64,000 nucleotides of DNA from Lachnospiraceae bacterium. Lineage in GTDB: Bacteria; Bacillota; Clostridia; Lachnospirales; Lachnospiraceae. The stretch spans positions 43,746 through 107,745 of the forward strand of contig SVDH01000004.1 of assembly GCA_015057865.1 (NCBI GenBank). The letters are read 5' to 3'. The translations under genes were made by a program, and so were the position numbers. Numbering within the stretch: position 1 is the first letter of the stretch; each line of letters opens with the position of its first letter. Positions 49,173 through 59,288 of the stretch are shown piece by piece. The notes under the pieces are model-generated. The model ran no database searches. It saw nothing but the letters and a program-made list of their open reading frames with translations, and had not been told where the DNA came from.

Positions 49173-50714
49173 TTATTTGCGGATCAGAAGGGAATGACCT
49201 GTCATTTCCTCAGGCTGTTCCATTCCCATCATCTCGATCAGTGTCGGAACGATATCAGCAAGTCTTCCATCTTCCGCCAAAGTGTATGCCGGATCATAAT
49301 TGATCAGGATAAACGGAACCGGATTGGTGGTGTGTGCCGTAAAGCTCTCGCCGGTATTATAATCAATTTCCTGCTCGCAGTTGCCGTGATCGGCACAAAG
49401 GAACATCTGACCGTCTTCCTCAAGCAAAGCTTCCACTGCACGGCCAACACAGGTATCAACAGTTTCAACCGCTTTTACGGCCGCCTCCATCACACCTGTG
49501 TGTCCAACCATGTCCGGATTTGCAAAATTGATGATGATCACATCATAGTTCCCGGAATGAATCGCTTCAACAAGTCTGTCACATACTTCAGGAGCACTCA
49601 TTTCCGGCTGCAGATCATATGTGGCAACTTTTGGAGAATGTACGAGGATCCGATCCTCTCCAGGATTTGGTTCTTCTACGCCGCCGTTAAAGAAAAATGT
49701 GACATGCGCATATTTTTCTGTCTCAGCGATTCTTGCCTGACGAAGACCGTTTTGCGCAAGAAACTCACCGAATGTGTTGTGCAGTTCCACTTTCTTGAAA
49801 GCGATCAGCTTGTTCGGAATCGTAACATCGTATTCCGTAAAGCATACATAAAAGACATCTTTACGCGGTCCGCGTTCAAATCCGTCAAAATCATCGGCGC
49901 AGAACACTCTTGTGATCTGGCGGGCACGATCCGGGCGGAAATTAAAGAAGATCACAGAATCTCCATCCTGAATCGTAGCGACAGGTTTTCCGTCTTCTTC
50001 TATAATGACAGGTATGACAAATTCATCGGTAACGCCATCATCATAGGACTGCTGCATCGCATCGACAGGATCCGAAGCCTTATTTCCTTCACCTTTCGTC
50101 AATGCGACATATGCCTTCTCGATCCGGTCCCATCTGTTATCACGATCCATTGCATAATAACGTCCGGAGATCGAAGCGATCTTTCCGACACCGATCTTAG
50201 CGATCTCATCTACAAGTTCTTTGACATATTCGATTCCGGATGTCGGAGCAGTATCCCGGCCGTCCATAAAGCAATGGACAAATACCTTTTCAAGACCTTC
50301 ACGCTTTGCCAGTTCGAGCAATCCGTAAAGATGGGTATTGTGGCTGTGTACACCGCCGTCAGAAAGCAATCCGTATAAATGCAGCGCAGATCCTTTTTCC
50401 TTGACATTATTGATAGCTGCAAGCAGCTCTTCGTTGCGGAAAAAATCACCGTCTTCGATCTCTTTTGTGATTCTTGTCAGTTCCTGGTAAACGACACGGC
50501 CGGCACCCATGTTCATATGACCGACCTCGGAATTGCCCATCTGTCCGTCCGGAAGGCCAACGGCAAGGCCGCTGGCATTTCCTTTTACAAACGGATAGTT
50601 ATTCATAAGAGAATCGATATTTGGTGTGTTTGCTGTATAGACCGCGTTTGCTTCCGGATTGTCATTTAAGCCGAAGCCGTCCAAAATCATTAAAACAGTT
50701 GGTTTTTTACTCAT
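49173..50714 (-). CDS. gpmI: 2,3-bisphosphoglycerate-independent phosphoglycerate mutase
   Basis: [49 protein letters not shown]. Confidence 0.98.
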   Translation of the reverse strand: MSKKPTVLMILDGFGLNDNPEANAVYTANTPNIDSLMNNYPFVKGNASGLAVGLPDGQMGNSEVGHMNMGAGRVVYQELTRITKEIEDGDFFRNEELLAAINNVKEKGSALHLYGLLSDGGVHSHNTHLYGLLELAKREGLEKVFVHCFMDGRDTAPTSGIEYVKELVDEIAKIGVGKIASISGRYYAMDRDNRWDRIEKAYVALTKGEGNKASDPVDAMQQSYDDGVTDEFVIPVIIEEDGKPVATIQDGDSVIFFNFRPDRARQITRVFCADDFDGFERGPRKDVFYVCFTEYDVTIPNKLIAFKKVELHNTFGEFLAQNGLRQARIAETEKYAHVTFFFNGGVEEPNPGEDRILVHSPKVATYDLQPEMSAPEVCDRLVEAIHSGNYDVIIINFANPDMVGHTGVMEAAVKAVETVDTCVGRAVEALLEEDGQMFLCADHGNCEQEIDYNTGESFTAHTTNPVPFILINYDPAYTLAEDGRLADIVPTLIEMMGMEQPEEMTGHSLLIRK

Positions 50715-51456
50715 AATTTACGATATCTCCAAATTCAGCTTTCAGGGATGCGCCACCTACAAGTCCGCCGTCAATATCCGGTTTTGCAAACAGGTCAGGT
50801 GCTGTTTTTGCATTGACAGAACCGCCATACTGAATACGGATCGCATCTGCAGTTGCTTCGTCATAAATCTCACGGATGCAGTCACGGATCGCGCCACAGA
50901 CTTCCTGTGCCTGATCGGACGTAGCGGTCTTACCTGTGCCGATCGCCCAGATCGGTTCATATGCGATCACTGCTGCCTTTGCCTGATCTGCAGTGATGTC
51001 AAGGAATGCGATCTTGATCTGCTGACGGATCCAGTCGATCGTAATGCCCTGTTCTCGCTGCTCAAGAGACTCTCCACAGCAAATGATCGGAGTAAGATCA
51101 TGTTCAAATGCCTTTTTCACCTTTTTATTAATATCAAGATCAGTCTCACCGAAGTATCCTCTGCGCTCTGAATGTCCAAGGATCACGTGGGAAACACCTG
51201 CATCAACCAGCATATTCGGCGCGATCTCGCCTGTATAGGCACCACTCTCTTCGAAATACATATTCTCAGCACCGATTTTGATATTTGTTCCTTTTACCGC
51301 CTCAACAGCCGGGATGATATCGATCGCAGGCACACAGAAAACGACATCTACAGCATCGTTTTTTACAAGCGGGATCAGTTCTTTGATCAATGCAACCGCT
51401 TCGCTTGGGGTCTTATTCATCTTCCAGTTTCCTGCTATAATCATTCTTCTTGCCAT
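50707..51456 (-). CDS. tpiA: Triose-phosphate isomerase
   Basis: [40 protein letters not shown]. Confidence 0.98.
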   Translation of the reverse strand: MARRMIIAGNWKMNKTPSEAVALIKELIPLVKNDAVDVVFCVPAIDIIPAVEAVKGTNIKIGAENMYFEESGAYTGEIAPNMLVDAGVSHVILGHSERRGYFGETDLDINKKVKKAFEHDLTPIICCGESLEQREQGITIDWIRQQIKIAFLDITADQAKAAVIAYEPIWAIGTGKTATSDQAQEVCGAIRDCIREIYDEATADAIRIQYGGSVNAKTAPDLFAKPDIDGGLVGGASLKAEFGDIVNYE

Positions 51457-51494
51457 TTATAATCTCCTTTTGAAAAATATCCCGTTAGTGAATA

Positions 51495-52700
51495 CTATTT
51501 ATCATTTGCAGCAACGATACCCGGAAGCTCTTTTCCCTCCAGGAATTCCAGAGAAGCACCGCCGCCTGTGGAGATATGTGTCATCTTATCGCCGAAGCCA
51601 AGCTGGTTTACAGCAGCTGCGGAATCACCGCCGCCGATGATCGTCGTAGCATCTGTTTCAGCAAGTGCTTTTGCAACTGCGATCGTACCTTTTGCAAGGA
51701 TCGGGTTTTCAAATACGCCCATCGGTCCGTTCCAAACAACTGTTTTAGCCGTTTTGACAGCGTCAGCAAACAGTTTCTGTGTCTTCTCACCGATGTCCAT
51801 ACCCATTTTATCAGCCGGGATGCTGTCAGAATCAACAGTAGAAACCGGAATCTCTGCATCGATCGGGTTCGGGAAGCTGTCTGTAACGACAGTATCGATC
51901 GGAAGAAGCAGATTCTTACCAAGCTGCTCTGCTTTTGCCATCATTTCTTTGCAATAATCAACCTTTTCATCGTCAACAAGAGATGTTCCGATCTCATAAC
52001 CTTTTGCTTTCAGGAAGGTATACGCCATACCACCGCCGATGATCAGAGTATCACATTTCTCAAGGAGGTTTGAAATAACATTGAGCTTATCAGCTACTTT
52101 TGCACCGCCGAGGATCGCGACAAACGGACGAACCGGATTGTTAACAGCGTTGCCAAGGAAATCGATCTCTTTATTCATCAGATAACCGACAGCAGCAACC
52201 GGTGCAAGTGCAGCAACACCGACATTAGAACAATGTGCACGGTGAGCTGTTCCAAATGCGTCATTTACAAAAACATCACAGATTGAGGCAAGCTCCTGGC
52301 TGAATGCTTCGCCGTTCTTGGTCTCTTCGATCCGGTAACGTGTGTTCTCAAGCAGGATCACATCACCGTCTTTCATTTCTGCGATAGCCGCTTTTGCATT
52401 TTCGCCAACAACAGTATCATCAGCAGCAAATTTTACTTCCTTACCAAGCAGTTCGCTCAGTCGAACAGCAACCGGTGCAAGGGACAGTTCCGGTTTCGGT
52501 TCCCCTTTCGGCTTACCAAGATGTGAGCAAAGAATGACTTTACCACCTTCACTGATCAGCTTATTAATCGTAGGTAATGCGGCAACAAGACGGTTCTCAT
52601 CTGTGATCACACCATCTTTTAACGGAACATTAAAGTCGCATCTGCAAAGCACGCGCTTTCCCTGTACCTGAATATCATCGACTGTAAGCTTGTTTAACAT
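51495..52700 (-). CDS. pgk: Phosphoglycerate kinase
   Basis: [40 protein letters not shown]; start at [10 protein letters not shown]. Confidence 0.98.
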   Translation of the reverse strand: MLNKLTVDDIQVQGKRVLCRCDFNVPLKDGVITDENRLVAALPTINKLISEGGKVILCSHLGKPKGEPKPELSLAPVAVRLSELLGKEVKFAADDTVVGENAKAAIAEMKDGDVILLENTRYRIEETKNGEAFSQELASICDVFVNDAFGTAHRAHCSNVGVAALAPVAAVGYLMNKEIDFLGNAVNNPVRPFVAILGGAKVADKLNVISNLLEKCDTLIIGGGMAYTFLKAKGYEIGTSLVDDEKVDYCKEMMAKAEQLGKNLLLPIDTVVTDSFPNPIDAEIPVSTVDSDSIPADKMGMDIGEKTQKLFADAVKTAKTVVWNGPMGVFENPILAKGTIAVAKALAETDATTIIGGGDSAAAVNQLGFGDKMTHISTGGGASLEFLEGKELPGIVAANDK

Positions 52701-52826
52701 TTTCTCTTCCTCCTTGTAAAAAAATATAACAACAGTAACCAAAAAATTGTAAAGCGGATTCGATGCAGGCACCGGATCCGCCTGTTTATGTTGATTAAAC
52801 CAGTCCTTCGAAGAACGTGATCGTAC

Positions 52827-52867
52827 TAAATCCTAGACCCCTCTATTTTATATGATTAAAACCTAGA
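52827..52867 (-). promoter_or_regulatory. Candidate operator at pgk promoter: two direct repeats TCTAGGWTTTA 30 bp apart
   Basis: Plus-strand TAAATCCTAGA (52827-52837) and TAAAACCTAGA (52857-52867), overlapping a minus-strand TTGCTT...TATAAA/TAAAAT promoter. Confidence 0.45.
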
Positions 52868-52888
52868 AAGCAAGGGAATCTACGTATT

Positions 52889-52917
52889 TTGACAAGTTCA
52901 GAGCAATCAAATATACT
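52889..52917 (+). promoter_or_regulatory. Promoter of the PHP phosphatase gene
   Basis: TTGACA (52889-52894), 17 nt, TATACT (52912-52917). Confidence 0.8.
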
Positions 52918-52949
52918 GGTTTCATAGTAATTCTTTTTGATCAGAGGAG

Positions 52950-53756
52950 TTGTGCATGATGATTTGGGATTCTCATATACATACATGTTTTTCAGGGGAT
53001 TGTGATACAGAAATCCCGGATATAATAAAGCAGGCCCAAAAACAGAATCTGCCCGGCATCACGATCACAGACCATTTGGATTTGGTTTATCCGGAAGATC
53101 CTTCTCTATTTCTGCTGGATCTGGAACAATATGATAAGACCATCCGCGATCTGTGCAGTCATTCGGAAGAGATCAGGATCCTATACGGGATTGAGCTTGG
53201 GCTTGCTGAAGGTATTGAAGAAGATTACAGAAGGATCACGGATACATATGATTATGATTTTGTGATCGGATCTTCGCATATGGTGCACGGAAAGGATCCG
53301 TATTATCCGGAGTTTTTTGAAGGCCGCTCTGTTAAGAGCGCATATGAAGAATATTTCGAATCCATCCTGGAGAATATCCGCGGTTGGGACGGATTTGATA
53401 TATATGGACATCTGGATTATGTTGTCCGATATGGCATAGATGACAATCATCCGTATGATCCGATGGATTACATGGATCTCTTTGATGAAATCTTAAAAGA
53501 ACTGATTACCAGAGGAAAGGGAATTGAGGTTAATACAGCCGGTTTGTCCTATGGCCTCTCTCATCCGCATCCGGCGCTGCCGATCATCAAACGATACCGC
53601 GAACTCGGCGGTGAGATCCTCACGATCGGATCTGATGCGCACAGATATGAAAATGTCGGATTTGGATTTGAACAGCTCCCGGGGCTGCTGCGGGAATGCG
53701 GATTCGATTATTATTGCCTGTTCAAAAACAGAATACCGGAATTTCTTCCGTTATAA
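52950..53756 (+). CDS. PHP domain histidinol-phosphatase HisJ family protein
   Basis: WDSHIHTCFSGDCDTEIPDIIKQAQKQNLPGITITDHLDL; PHP metal motifs; start may be the second Met (52956/52959). Confidence 0.92.
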   Translation: MCMMIWDSHIHTCFSGDCDTEIPDIIKQAQKQNLPGITITDHLDLVYPEDPSLFLLDLEQYDKTIRDLCSHSEEIRILYGIELGLAEGIEEDYRRITDTYDYDFVIGSSHMVHGKDPYYPEFFEGRSVKSAYEEYFESILENIRGWDGFDIYGHLDYVVRYGIDDNHPYDPMDYMDLFDEILKELITRGKGIEVNTAGLSYGLSHPHPALPIIKRYRELGGEILTIGSDAHRYENVGFGFEQLPGLLRECGFDYYCLFKNRIPEFLPL

Positions 53757-53798
53757 CGAAAAAGCATTCTGCCAAAAATGAGGCAGAATGCTTTTTTA
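53757..53798. terminator. Bidirectional terminator between convergent PHP gene and efp
   Basis: AAAAAGCATTCTGCCAAAAATGAGGCAGAATGCTTTTTT. Confidence 0.88.
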
Positions 53799-53816
53799 AT
53801 AACTGATATAAATGGT

Positions 53817-54374
53817 TTATACACGTGAAAGATACTCGCCTGTACGTGTATCGATCTTGATCACATCACCGGTCTCAACAAACAGCGGTACGTTTACCAC
53901 TGCACCTGTTTCAACGGTCGCCGGCTTTGTTGCGCCTGTTGCGGTATCGCCCTTGAAGCCAGGCTCTGTCTCTGTGATCTCAAGCTCTACAAACAGAGGC
54001 GGCTCAACTGCAAAGATGTTACCCTTGTAAGAACACATCTTAACCATCTCATTCTCTTTTACAAACTTCAGGGAATCGCCGATATCATCTTTATTCAGTG
54101 CAACCTGATCATAGTTCTCAGCGTCCATGAAATAGTACAGATCACCATCATTATAGAGATACTGTTTATCAGAACGGTCGATATGCGCCTGTTCACACTT
54201 TTCTGTCGGGCGGAATGTTTTTTCTACCACACCACCGTTTACAATGTTTTTCAGCTTGGTACGAACAAATGCTGCACCCTTACCCGGTTTTACATGCTGA
54301 AACTCGATTACCTGATAAATGTTGTTGTCAATCTCAAGTGTCATGCCGTTTCTGAATTCACCTGCTGCTATCAT
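53817..54374 (-). CDS. efp: Elongation factor P
   Basis: [40 protein letters not shown]. Confidence 0.98.
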   Translation of the reverse strand: MIAAGEFRNGMTLEIDNNIYQVIEFQHVKPGKGAAFVRTKLKNIVNGGVVEKTFRPTEKCEQAHIDRSDKQYLYNDGDLYYFMDAENYDQVALNKDDIGDSLKFVKENEMVKMCSYKGNIFAVEPPLFVELEITETEPGFKGDTATGATKPATVETGAVVNVPLFVETGDVIKIDTRTGEYLSRV

Positions 54375-54443
54375 AAAAACTCCTCCTTAATGGGTTTTTT
54401 CCGCGATACATCTTCTCTATTCTATATGATAGAACGAAATATT

Positions 54444-54887
54444 TCAACCTCTCTCTTCGATTTGTGTAATTAAATTTACTCTTTCCTCATGACGTCCGCC
54501 TAATTCTTCTGCATTCAGATAGGCATCCAGTATCGCTGTTGCCATTTCATATCCGATCACACGTGCGCCGAACGTGATGATATTGGCATGGTTATGCTCT
54601 CTTGCCAGACGTGCTGTTACAGGCTCAGAGCAGACGACGGCACGAATGCCTTTTACTTTATTGGCAGCGATCGCCATGCCTGCGCCTGTTCCGCAGATCA
54701 ATACACCAAGATCTGCTTTTCCCGATGTGATATACCCTGCCGCTTCTTCGGCATAATCAGGATAATTACAGCGTTCTTCCCGGTCGATCCCGATATTGAT
54801 CACATCATGGCCCAATCCGGTCAGATATTCACAAACCTCTTTTTTCATGGTTACAGCAGCATGGTCATTCGCGATAACAATCTTCAT
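54444..54887 (-). CDS. rpiB: Ribose 5-phosphate isomerase B
   Basis: MKIVIANDHAAVTMKKEV, GVLICGTGAGMAIAANKVKGIRA. Confidence 0.96.
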   Translation of the reverse strand: MKIVIANDHAAVTMKKEVCEYLTGLGHDVINIGIDREERCNYPDYAEEAAGYITSGKADLGVLICGTGAGMAIAANKVKGIRAVVCSEPVTARLAREHNHANIITFGARVIGYEMATAILDAYLNAEELGGRHEERVNLITQIEERG

Positions 54888-55442
54888 TTAGTTCCTCCGT
54901 CCTCTCGTATAGTGTGATATCAGATTCAAACTGTCCCTCCTGCGTTTCGAAAAACGATATGCAAGTAAAACAAAAAATTCCAGAAAACGCTTGAAAACGA
55001 TCTGTATTTCCTCTTTCCAGTAGATTTTCTTTACCATGATGTTGAAGATGCCGGCCCGGTTTGCGCCCCAGATATCCGTAAAGATCTGATCTCCGATAAA
55101 TACTGTGGAAGACCGATCTGTCCCCATCATCAGCATGGCTTTTTTATAATTCTCCGGATTTGGTTTATGTGCGTTATAGATATAAAAGGTCTCCACTTCG
55201 TCACTGAACATTTTGACACGTTCTTCCTGATTGTTTGAGATCAGGCAACAGTAAAAACCGAGTTCACTCAAATGAGAAAACAGGCGGATCGCTCTTTTGT
55301 TTGCCGGCGCACCATGCGTCACAAGGGTATTGTCGATATCAAAAATGATCCCGCGATACCCGTCCTGATACAACTGTTCATAATCAATGCGGTAGGCAGA
55401 ATTCATATACAGATCCGGATACAGATTCTTAAATTTCAGCAT
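54888..55442 (-). CDS. YqeG family HAD IIIA-type phosphatase
   Basis: LYPDLYMNSAYRIDYEQLYQDGYRGIIFDIDNTLVTHGAPA, GDQIFTDIWGANRAG. Confidence 0.94.
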   Translation of the reverse strand: MLKFKNLYPDLYMNSAYRIDYEQLYQDGYRGIIFDIDNTLVTHGAPANKRAIRLFSHLSELGFYCCLISNNQEERVKMFSDEVETFYIYNAHKPNPENYKKAMLMMGTDRSSTVFIGDQIFTDIWGANRAGIFNIMVKKIYWKEEIQIVFKRFLEFFVLLAYRFSKRRRDSLNLISHYTRGRRN

Positions 55443-55457
55443 ACGACCTCCGCTTCG

Positions 55458-55919
55458 TTATTTGCTGTCTTTATCAAGCATTTTTTTCAGCTCATTGACA
55501 AATGTGTTGACATCCTTGAATTCTCTGTAAACAGATGCAAACCGCACATATGCTACAGCATCAAGATCTTTTAATCTGTCGATCAAAAGCTCTCCGATCA
55601 CGCTGCTCGGGATCTCCTTCTCTTCCATGTTAAAGATTTCAGTTTCGACAGCATCGATCAGTTCTGTGATCTGGTCGGCAGAAACCGGTCTTTTGTGACA
55701 TGCCCGAAGAATACCTGCTTCAATTTTGGAACGGTCATACTGTTCTCTCGTATTATCCTTTTTGACGATGATAAGTGGAATGGTCTCTACTTTCTCATAG
55801 GTTGTGAATCGTTTTTCACACTGATCACACATACGTCTTCTTCGAATGGATGAATTCTCATCTACCGGACGGGAATCGATTACGCGAGTATTGGTGCTTC
55901 CGCAGTATGGACATTTCAT
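55458..55919 (-). CDS. nrdR: Transcriptional repressor NrdR
   Basis: MKCPYCGSTNTRVIDSRPVDENSSIRRRRMCDQCEKRFTTYE zinc ribbon and ATP-cone. Confidence 0.98.
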   Translation of the reverse strand: MKCPYCGSTNTRVIDSRPVDENSSIRRRRMCDQCEKRFTTYEKVETIPLIIVKKDNTREQYDRSKIEAGILRACHKRPVSADQITELIDAVETEIFNMEEKEIPSSVIGELLIDRLKDLDAVAYVRFASVYREFKDVNTFVNELKKMLDKDSK

Positions 55920-55931
55920 CGTTGCTTCCTC

Positions 55932-57032
55932 CTAAACATTAAAACGGAACAGGATGACATCTCCATCCCGGACTACATATTCTTTGCCTTCCACGCCTAC
56001 CAGACCTTTTTCCCTTGCTGCCGCAAGACTGCCGCATTCAAGCAGATCTTTATAATTGACAACCTCTGCGCGGATAAATCCACGTTCAAAATCAGTATGG
56101 ATCTTGCCGGCGGCCTGAGGTGCAAGCGTACCCTTCTTAATGGTCCAGGCACGGGTTTCATCTTCTCCTGCTGTCAGGAAACTCATCAATCCCAACAGAT
56201 CATAGCTGGCACGAATCAGTTTATCCAATCCGGACTGCTGGATTCCAAGCTCTTCTAAAAACATTGCCTTTTCGTCATCGTCAAGCTCAGACATTTCCTC
56301 TTCGATCTTAGCACAGATCACGAACACGCCGGATCCTTCCTTATCAGCCAGATCTCTGACAGATGCAACATACGGATTCGATGCACCATCATCTGCAAGA
56401 TCGTCCTCAGAAACATTTGCTGCATAGATCACAGGCTTGGCAGTAAGCAGATTCAGGGAATGGAACCATTTGATATCATCATCGTCCTCTCCGATATCAA
56501 ACGTCTTTGCAAGATTTCCTTCTTCAAGATGATCCTTGATCTTCTGGGAAAGTGCAACGTCTTTTGCGATCGATTTGTCATTTCTTGCAGCTCTGCTGCC
56601 CTTGGCAATGCGTCGTTCAAGTATTTCAATGTCAGAAAAGATCAGTTCAAGATTGATCGTTTCAATATCTCTTGCAGGATCAACGCTTCCGTCGACATGT
56701 ACTACATTCGTGTCCTCGAAACAGCGGACTACATGAACGATCGCATCAACCTCACGAATATTTGCCAGAAACTGATTCCCGAGACCTTCGCCCTTGCTGG
56801 CGCCCTTAACAAGACCTGCGATGTCAACAAATTCAATGACTGCAGGGGTAACTTTTTTGGAATGGTACATATCGCCGAGCAGTTTTAAGCGTTCATCAGG
56901 AACGGTAACAACGCCGATATTCGGATCGATGGTGCAAAACGGATAGTTTGCTGATTCTGCGCCTGCCTTAGTAAGCGAATTGAACAATGTGCTTTTGCCG
57001 ACATTCGGCAGACCGACAATACCAAGTTTCAT
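55932..57032 (-). CDS. ychF: Redox-regulated ATPase/GTPase YchF
   Basis: MKLGIVGLPNVGKSTLFNSLTKAGAESANYPFCTIDPNIGVV. Confidence 0.98.
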   Translation of the reverse strand: MKLGIVGLPNVGKSTLFNSLTKAGAESANYPFCTIDPNIGVVTVPDERLKLLGDMYHSKKVTPAVIEFVDIAGLVKGASKGEGLGNQFLANIREVDAIVHVVRCFEDTNVVHVDGSVDPARDIETINLELIFSDIEILERRIAKGSRAARNDKSIAKDVALSQKIKDHLEEGNLAKTFDIGEDDDDIKWFHSLNLLTAKPVIYAANVSEDDLADDGASNPYVASVRDLADKEGSGVFVICAKIEEEMSELDDDEKAMFLEELGIQQSGLDKLIRASYDLLGLMSFLTAGEDETRAWTIKKGTLAPQAAGKIHTDFERGFIRAEVVNYKDLLECGSLAAAREKGLVGVEGKEYVVRDGDVILFRFNV

Positions 57033-57055
57033 TTTGTAGCAGCTCCTTTCGGTAT

Positions 57056-57709
57056 TTAATATTCTAATGTTTCGATCACAAGTACAGTTCCGCTTGTGAA
57101 AGAAATCTTTCCTTCGTCAGATACAAGATAATTGCTGATCCCCCTGCTTCCGGCTACCGGAAGTGTAAAATCTTTTGTATCGTAAGCAAAGCCTTCGAGT
57201 GTCAGACCGGTGACATCTGTCCCATAAGCAAGAATGGAGACCAGGTCTTTTGACAGATGATCTTTCTGTATTACGACCGGGTGATCTGTCATGAATAACC
57301 TGGCAGATTCATCGATCAAATAACAGATCCGTTTTTTGTCAACGGCAATCTGTAAAAGACTGATATTGGCCAGCATATGATCGATCCTGCCGCCGAGCGC
57401 ACCTAAGATATGGATCTCCTTATCGGGATACAAAAAAGCTTCGTTGAGCGCGAGCTCGGTATCTGTTTCATTCTTCCTGGAAGGATAACGGCGGATCCGA
57501 TCCGGATAATGTGATTGATAATAGCTAAGGATCTCTTGATCAGATGAATCAAAGTCACCCAAAATCAGATCCGGTACGATCATACAGGAATGACATAATT
57601 CCAGTCCTTTGTCTGCAGCGATCACAAGATCCCAGTTCCCTTGTGAAATATACGACTGCGCAAAAGCTTCCTGTATCGGACCGCCTGTTATGATCAGTAT
57701 TTCACCCAT
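57056..57709 (-). CDS. Thiamine diphosphokinase
   Basis: LVIAADKGLELCHSCMIVPDLILGDFDSSDQE, ALGGRIDHMLANISLL. Confidence 0.94.
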   Translation of the reverse strand: MGEILIITGGPIQEAFAQSYISQGNWDLVIAADKGLELCHSCMIVPDLILGDFDSSDQEILSYYQSHYPDRIRRYPSRKNETDTELALNEAFLYPDKEIHILGALGGRIDHMLANISLLQIAVDKKRICYLIDESARLFMTDHPVVIQKDHLSKDLVSILAYGTDVTGLTLEGFAYDTKDFTLPVAGSRGISNYLVSDEGKISFTSGTVLVIETLEY

Positions 57710-57724
57710 GCAATGCCTCACATC

Positions 57725-58378
57725 TTATCCGTTCAGGATCTCTAAGAATCGACGTGTGTTATCAGAAGCATCTCCACGGAATACAGCAGAGCCGGCAACG
57801 ATCACATTTGCTCCGGCATCCAGAACCTCTTTGACATTTTCAAGTGTAACGCCGCCGTCCACTTCCAGATCGATCTGACAACCACTGTCTTCAATCATTT
57901 TCCGTAATGTGCGGATCTTTTCTGTCACATACGGAATATATTTCTGCCCGCCAAATCCGGGATTAACACTCATAAGAAGTACCATATCACAGATTGGCAA
58001 AACATGATCAAGGACATGAAGGGATGTGGCGGGATTCAATGCTACCCCTGCTTTCCTGCCGGTATCTTTGATCGCCATCAGTGTGCGGTCAAGATGCTTG
58101 CAGCTTTCTGCGTGAACAGTAATGATATCTGCACCGGCATCAACAAAATCATCAATATATCGAACCGGCTCTTCGATCATCAGATGTACATCAAAAATCC
58201 TGTCCGTGTGCTTTCTGAGGGAGCGGATTTCCGGAAGACCGAAAGACAGACTGGGGACAAACATACCGTCCATTACATCAATATGAACATACTGCGCTCC
58301 TGCCTGATCGATCCGTTTTACTTCATTTCCCAGCTCAGAAAAATCAGAAGCCAGTAACGATGGTGCAAGGTAATTCAT
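57725..58378 (-). CDS. rpe: Ribulose-phosphate 3-epimerase
   Basis: LAPSLLASDFSELGNEVKRIDQAGAQYVHIDVMDGMFVPSLSFG. Confidence 0.97.
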   Translation of the reverse strand: MNYLAPSLLASDFSELGNEVKRIDQAGAQYVHIDVMDGMFVPSLSFGLPEIRSLRKHTDRIFDVHLMIEEPVRYIDDFVDAGADIITVHAESCKHLDRTLMAIKDTGRKAGVALNPATSLHVLDHVLPICDMVLLMSVNPGFGGQKYIPYVTEKIRTLRKMIEDSGCQIDLEVDGGVTLENVKEVLDAGANVIVAGSAVFRGDASDNTRRFLEILNG

Positions 58379-58391
58379 GTGACTCTCCTTA

Positions 58392-59276
58392 TTATTTATA
58401 TTTATCCTTCTCAGACAATTCCTTGTAAAGCAGGCTGTAACTCAAGTATCTTGACTGACTGATCAGACCTTCGTCCAAAGCTGTCCGGACCGCACAATCA
58501 GGTTCACTCAAATGACTGCAGCCACGAAAACGACATTGTGGTTCAAACGAAGAAAACTCCGGGAAACAATGTGCCAGCTCTTCTATTTCAAAATCTTCGA
58601 TTGTTAATGATGTAAATCCGGGTGTATCAACAAGATAGGAATGTTCATCCAATGAAATCAGCTGCGCATGGCGTGTGGTGTGTTTGCCTCGCCCGATCTT
58701 CTTGCTGATCTCGCCTGTTTCCATCTGTATTTCAGATGACAACTGGTTGATCAGCGTTGATTTGCCGACACCGGAAGGACCGGCGAATGCTGTGGTTTTG
58801 CCGGAAAGCAAATCTCTGATCTGATCAACATCAGCTTCGCTTTTTGTTGTGATAAAACGAACCGGATAATCTGTTTTGTCATAAATCTGCCGCAGCCTCT
58901 CGATATCCTCTTCCTTTGCCAGATCGCATTTGTTAAAGCAGATGACACTTGGGATATCATCCCGCTCCATGCGTACCAGCATACGATCCAGCAGATTGAT
59001 GTTCGGCTTCGGCTTTGTGACGGCAAAAACCAGCAGAACCTGATCGACATTTGCGACAGCCGGACGAAGCAGTTCTGATTTGCGCGGAAGGATCTTTGTA
59101 ATATTCCCTTCCATGTCAGATTCGCTCAGCACATCGATCATGACATTATCACCGACAAGCGGCTTCTGGTTTTCCAGACGAAATATTCCTTTTGCTTTGC
59201 ACTCATAGATACCGGATTCTGCCACATGTACGTAGTAGAATCCGGCTACACCTTTCAATATTTTTCCCTGTTTCAT
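58392..59276 (-). CDS. rsgA: Ribosome small subunit-dependent GTPase A
   Basis: FAGPSGVGKSTLINQLSSEIQMETGEISKKIGRGKHTTRHAQLI, zinc Cys/His cluster CRFRGCSHLSEPDCAV. Confidence 0.97.
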   Translation of the reverse strand: MKQGKILKGVAGFYYVHVAESGIYECKAKGIFRLENQKPLVGDNVMIDVLSESDMEGNITKILPRKSELLRPAVANVDQVLLVFAVTKPKPNINLLDRMLVRMERDDIPSVICFNKCDLAKEEDIERLRQIYDKTDYPVRFITTKSEADVDQIRDLLSGKTTAFAGPSGVGKSTLINQLSSEIQMETGEISKKIGRGKHTTRHAQLISLDEHSYLVDTPGFTSLTIEDFEIEELAHCFPEFSSFEPQCRFRGCSHLSEPDCAVRTALDEGLISQSRYLSYSLLYKELSEKDKYK

Positions 59277-59288
59277 TCACACCCCTGA

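Noticed and set aside
49194-50378. 394-aa plus-strand ORF antisense to gpmI
   Set aside because: The sense strand encodes full-length conserved GpmI; the antisense ORF is a codon-bias artefact with no family features.
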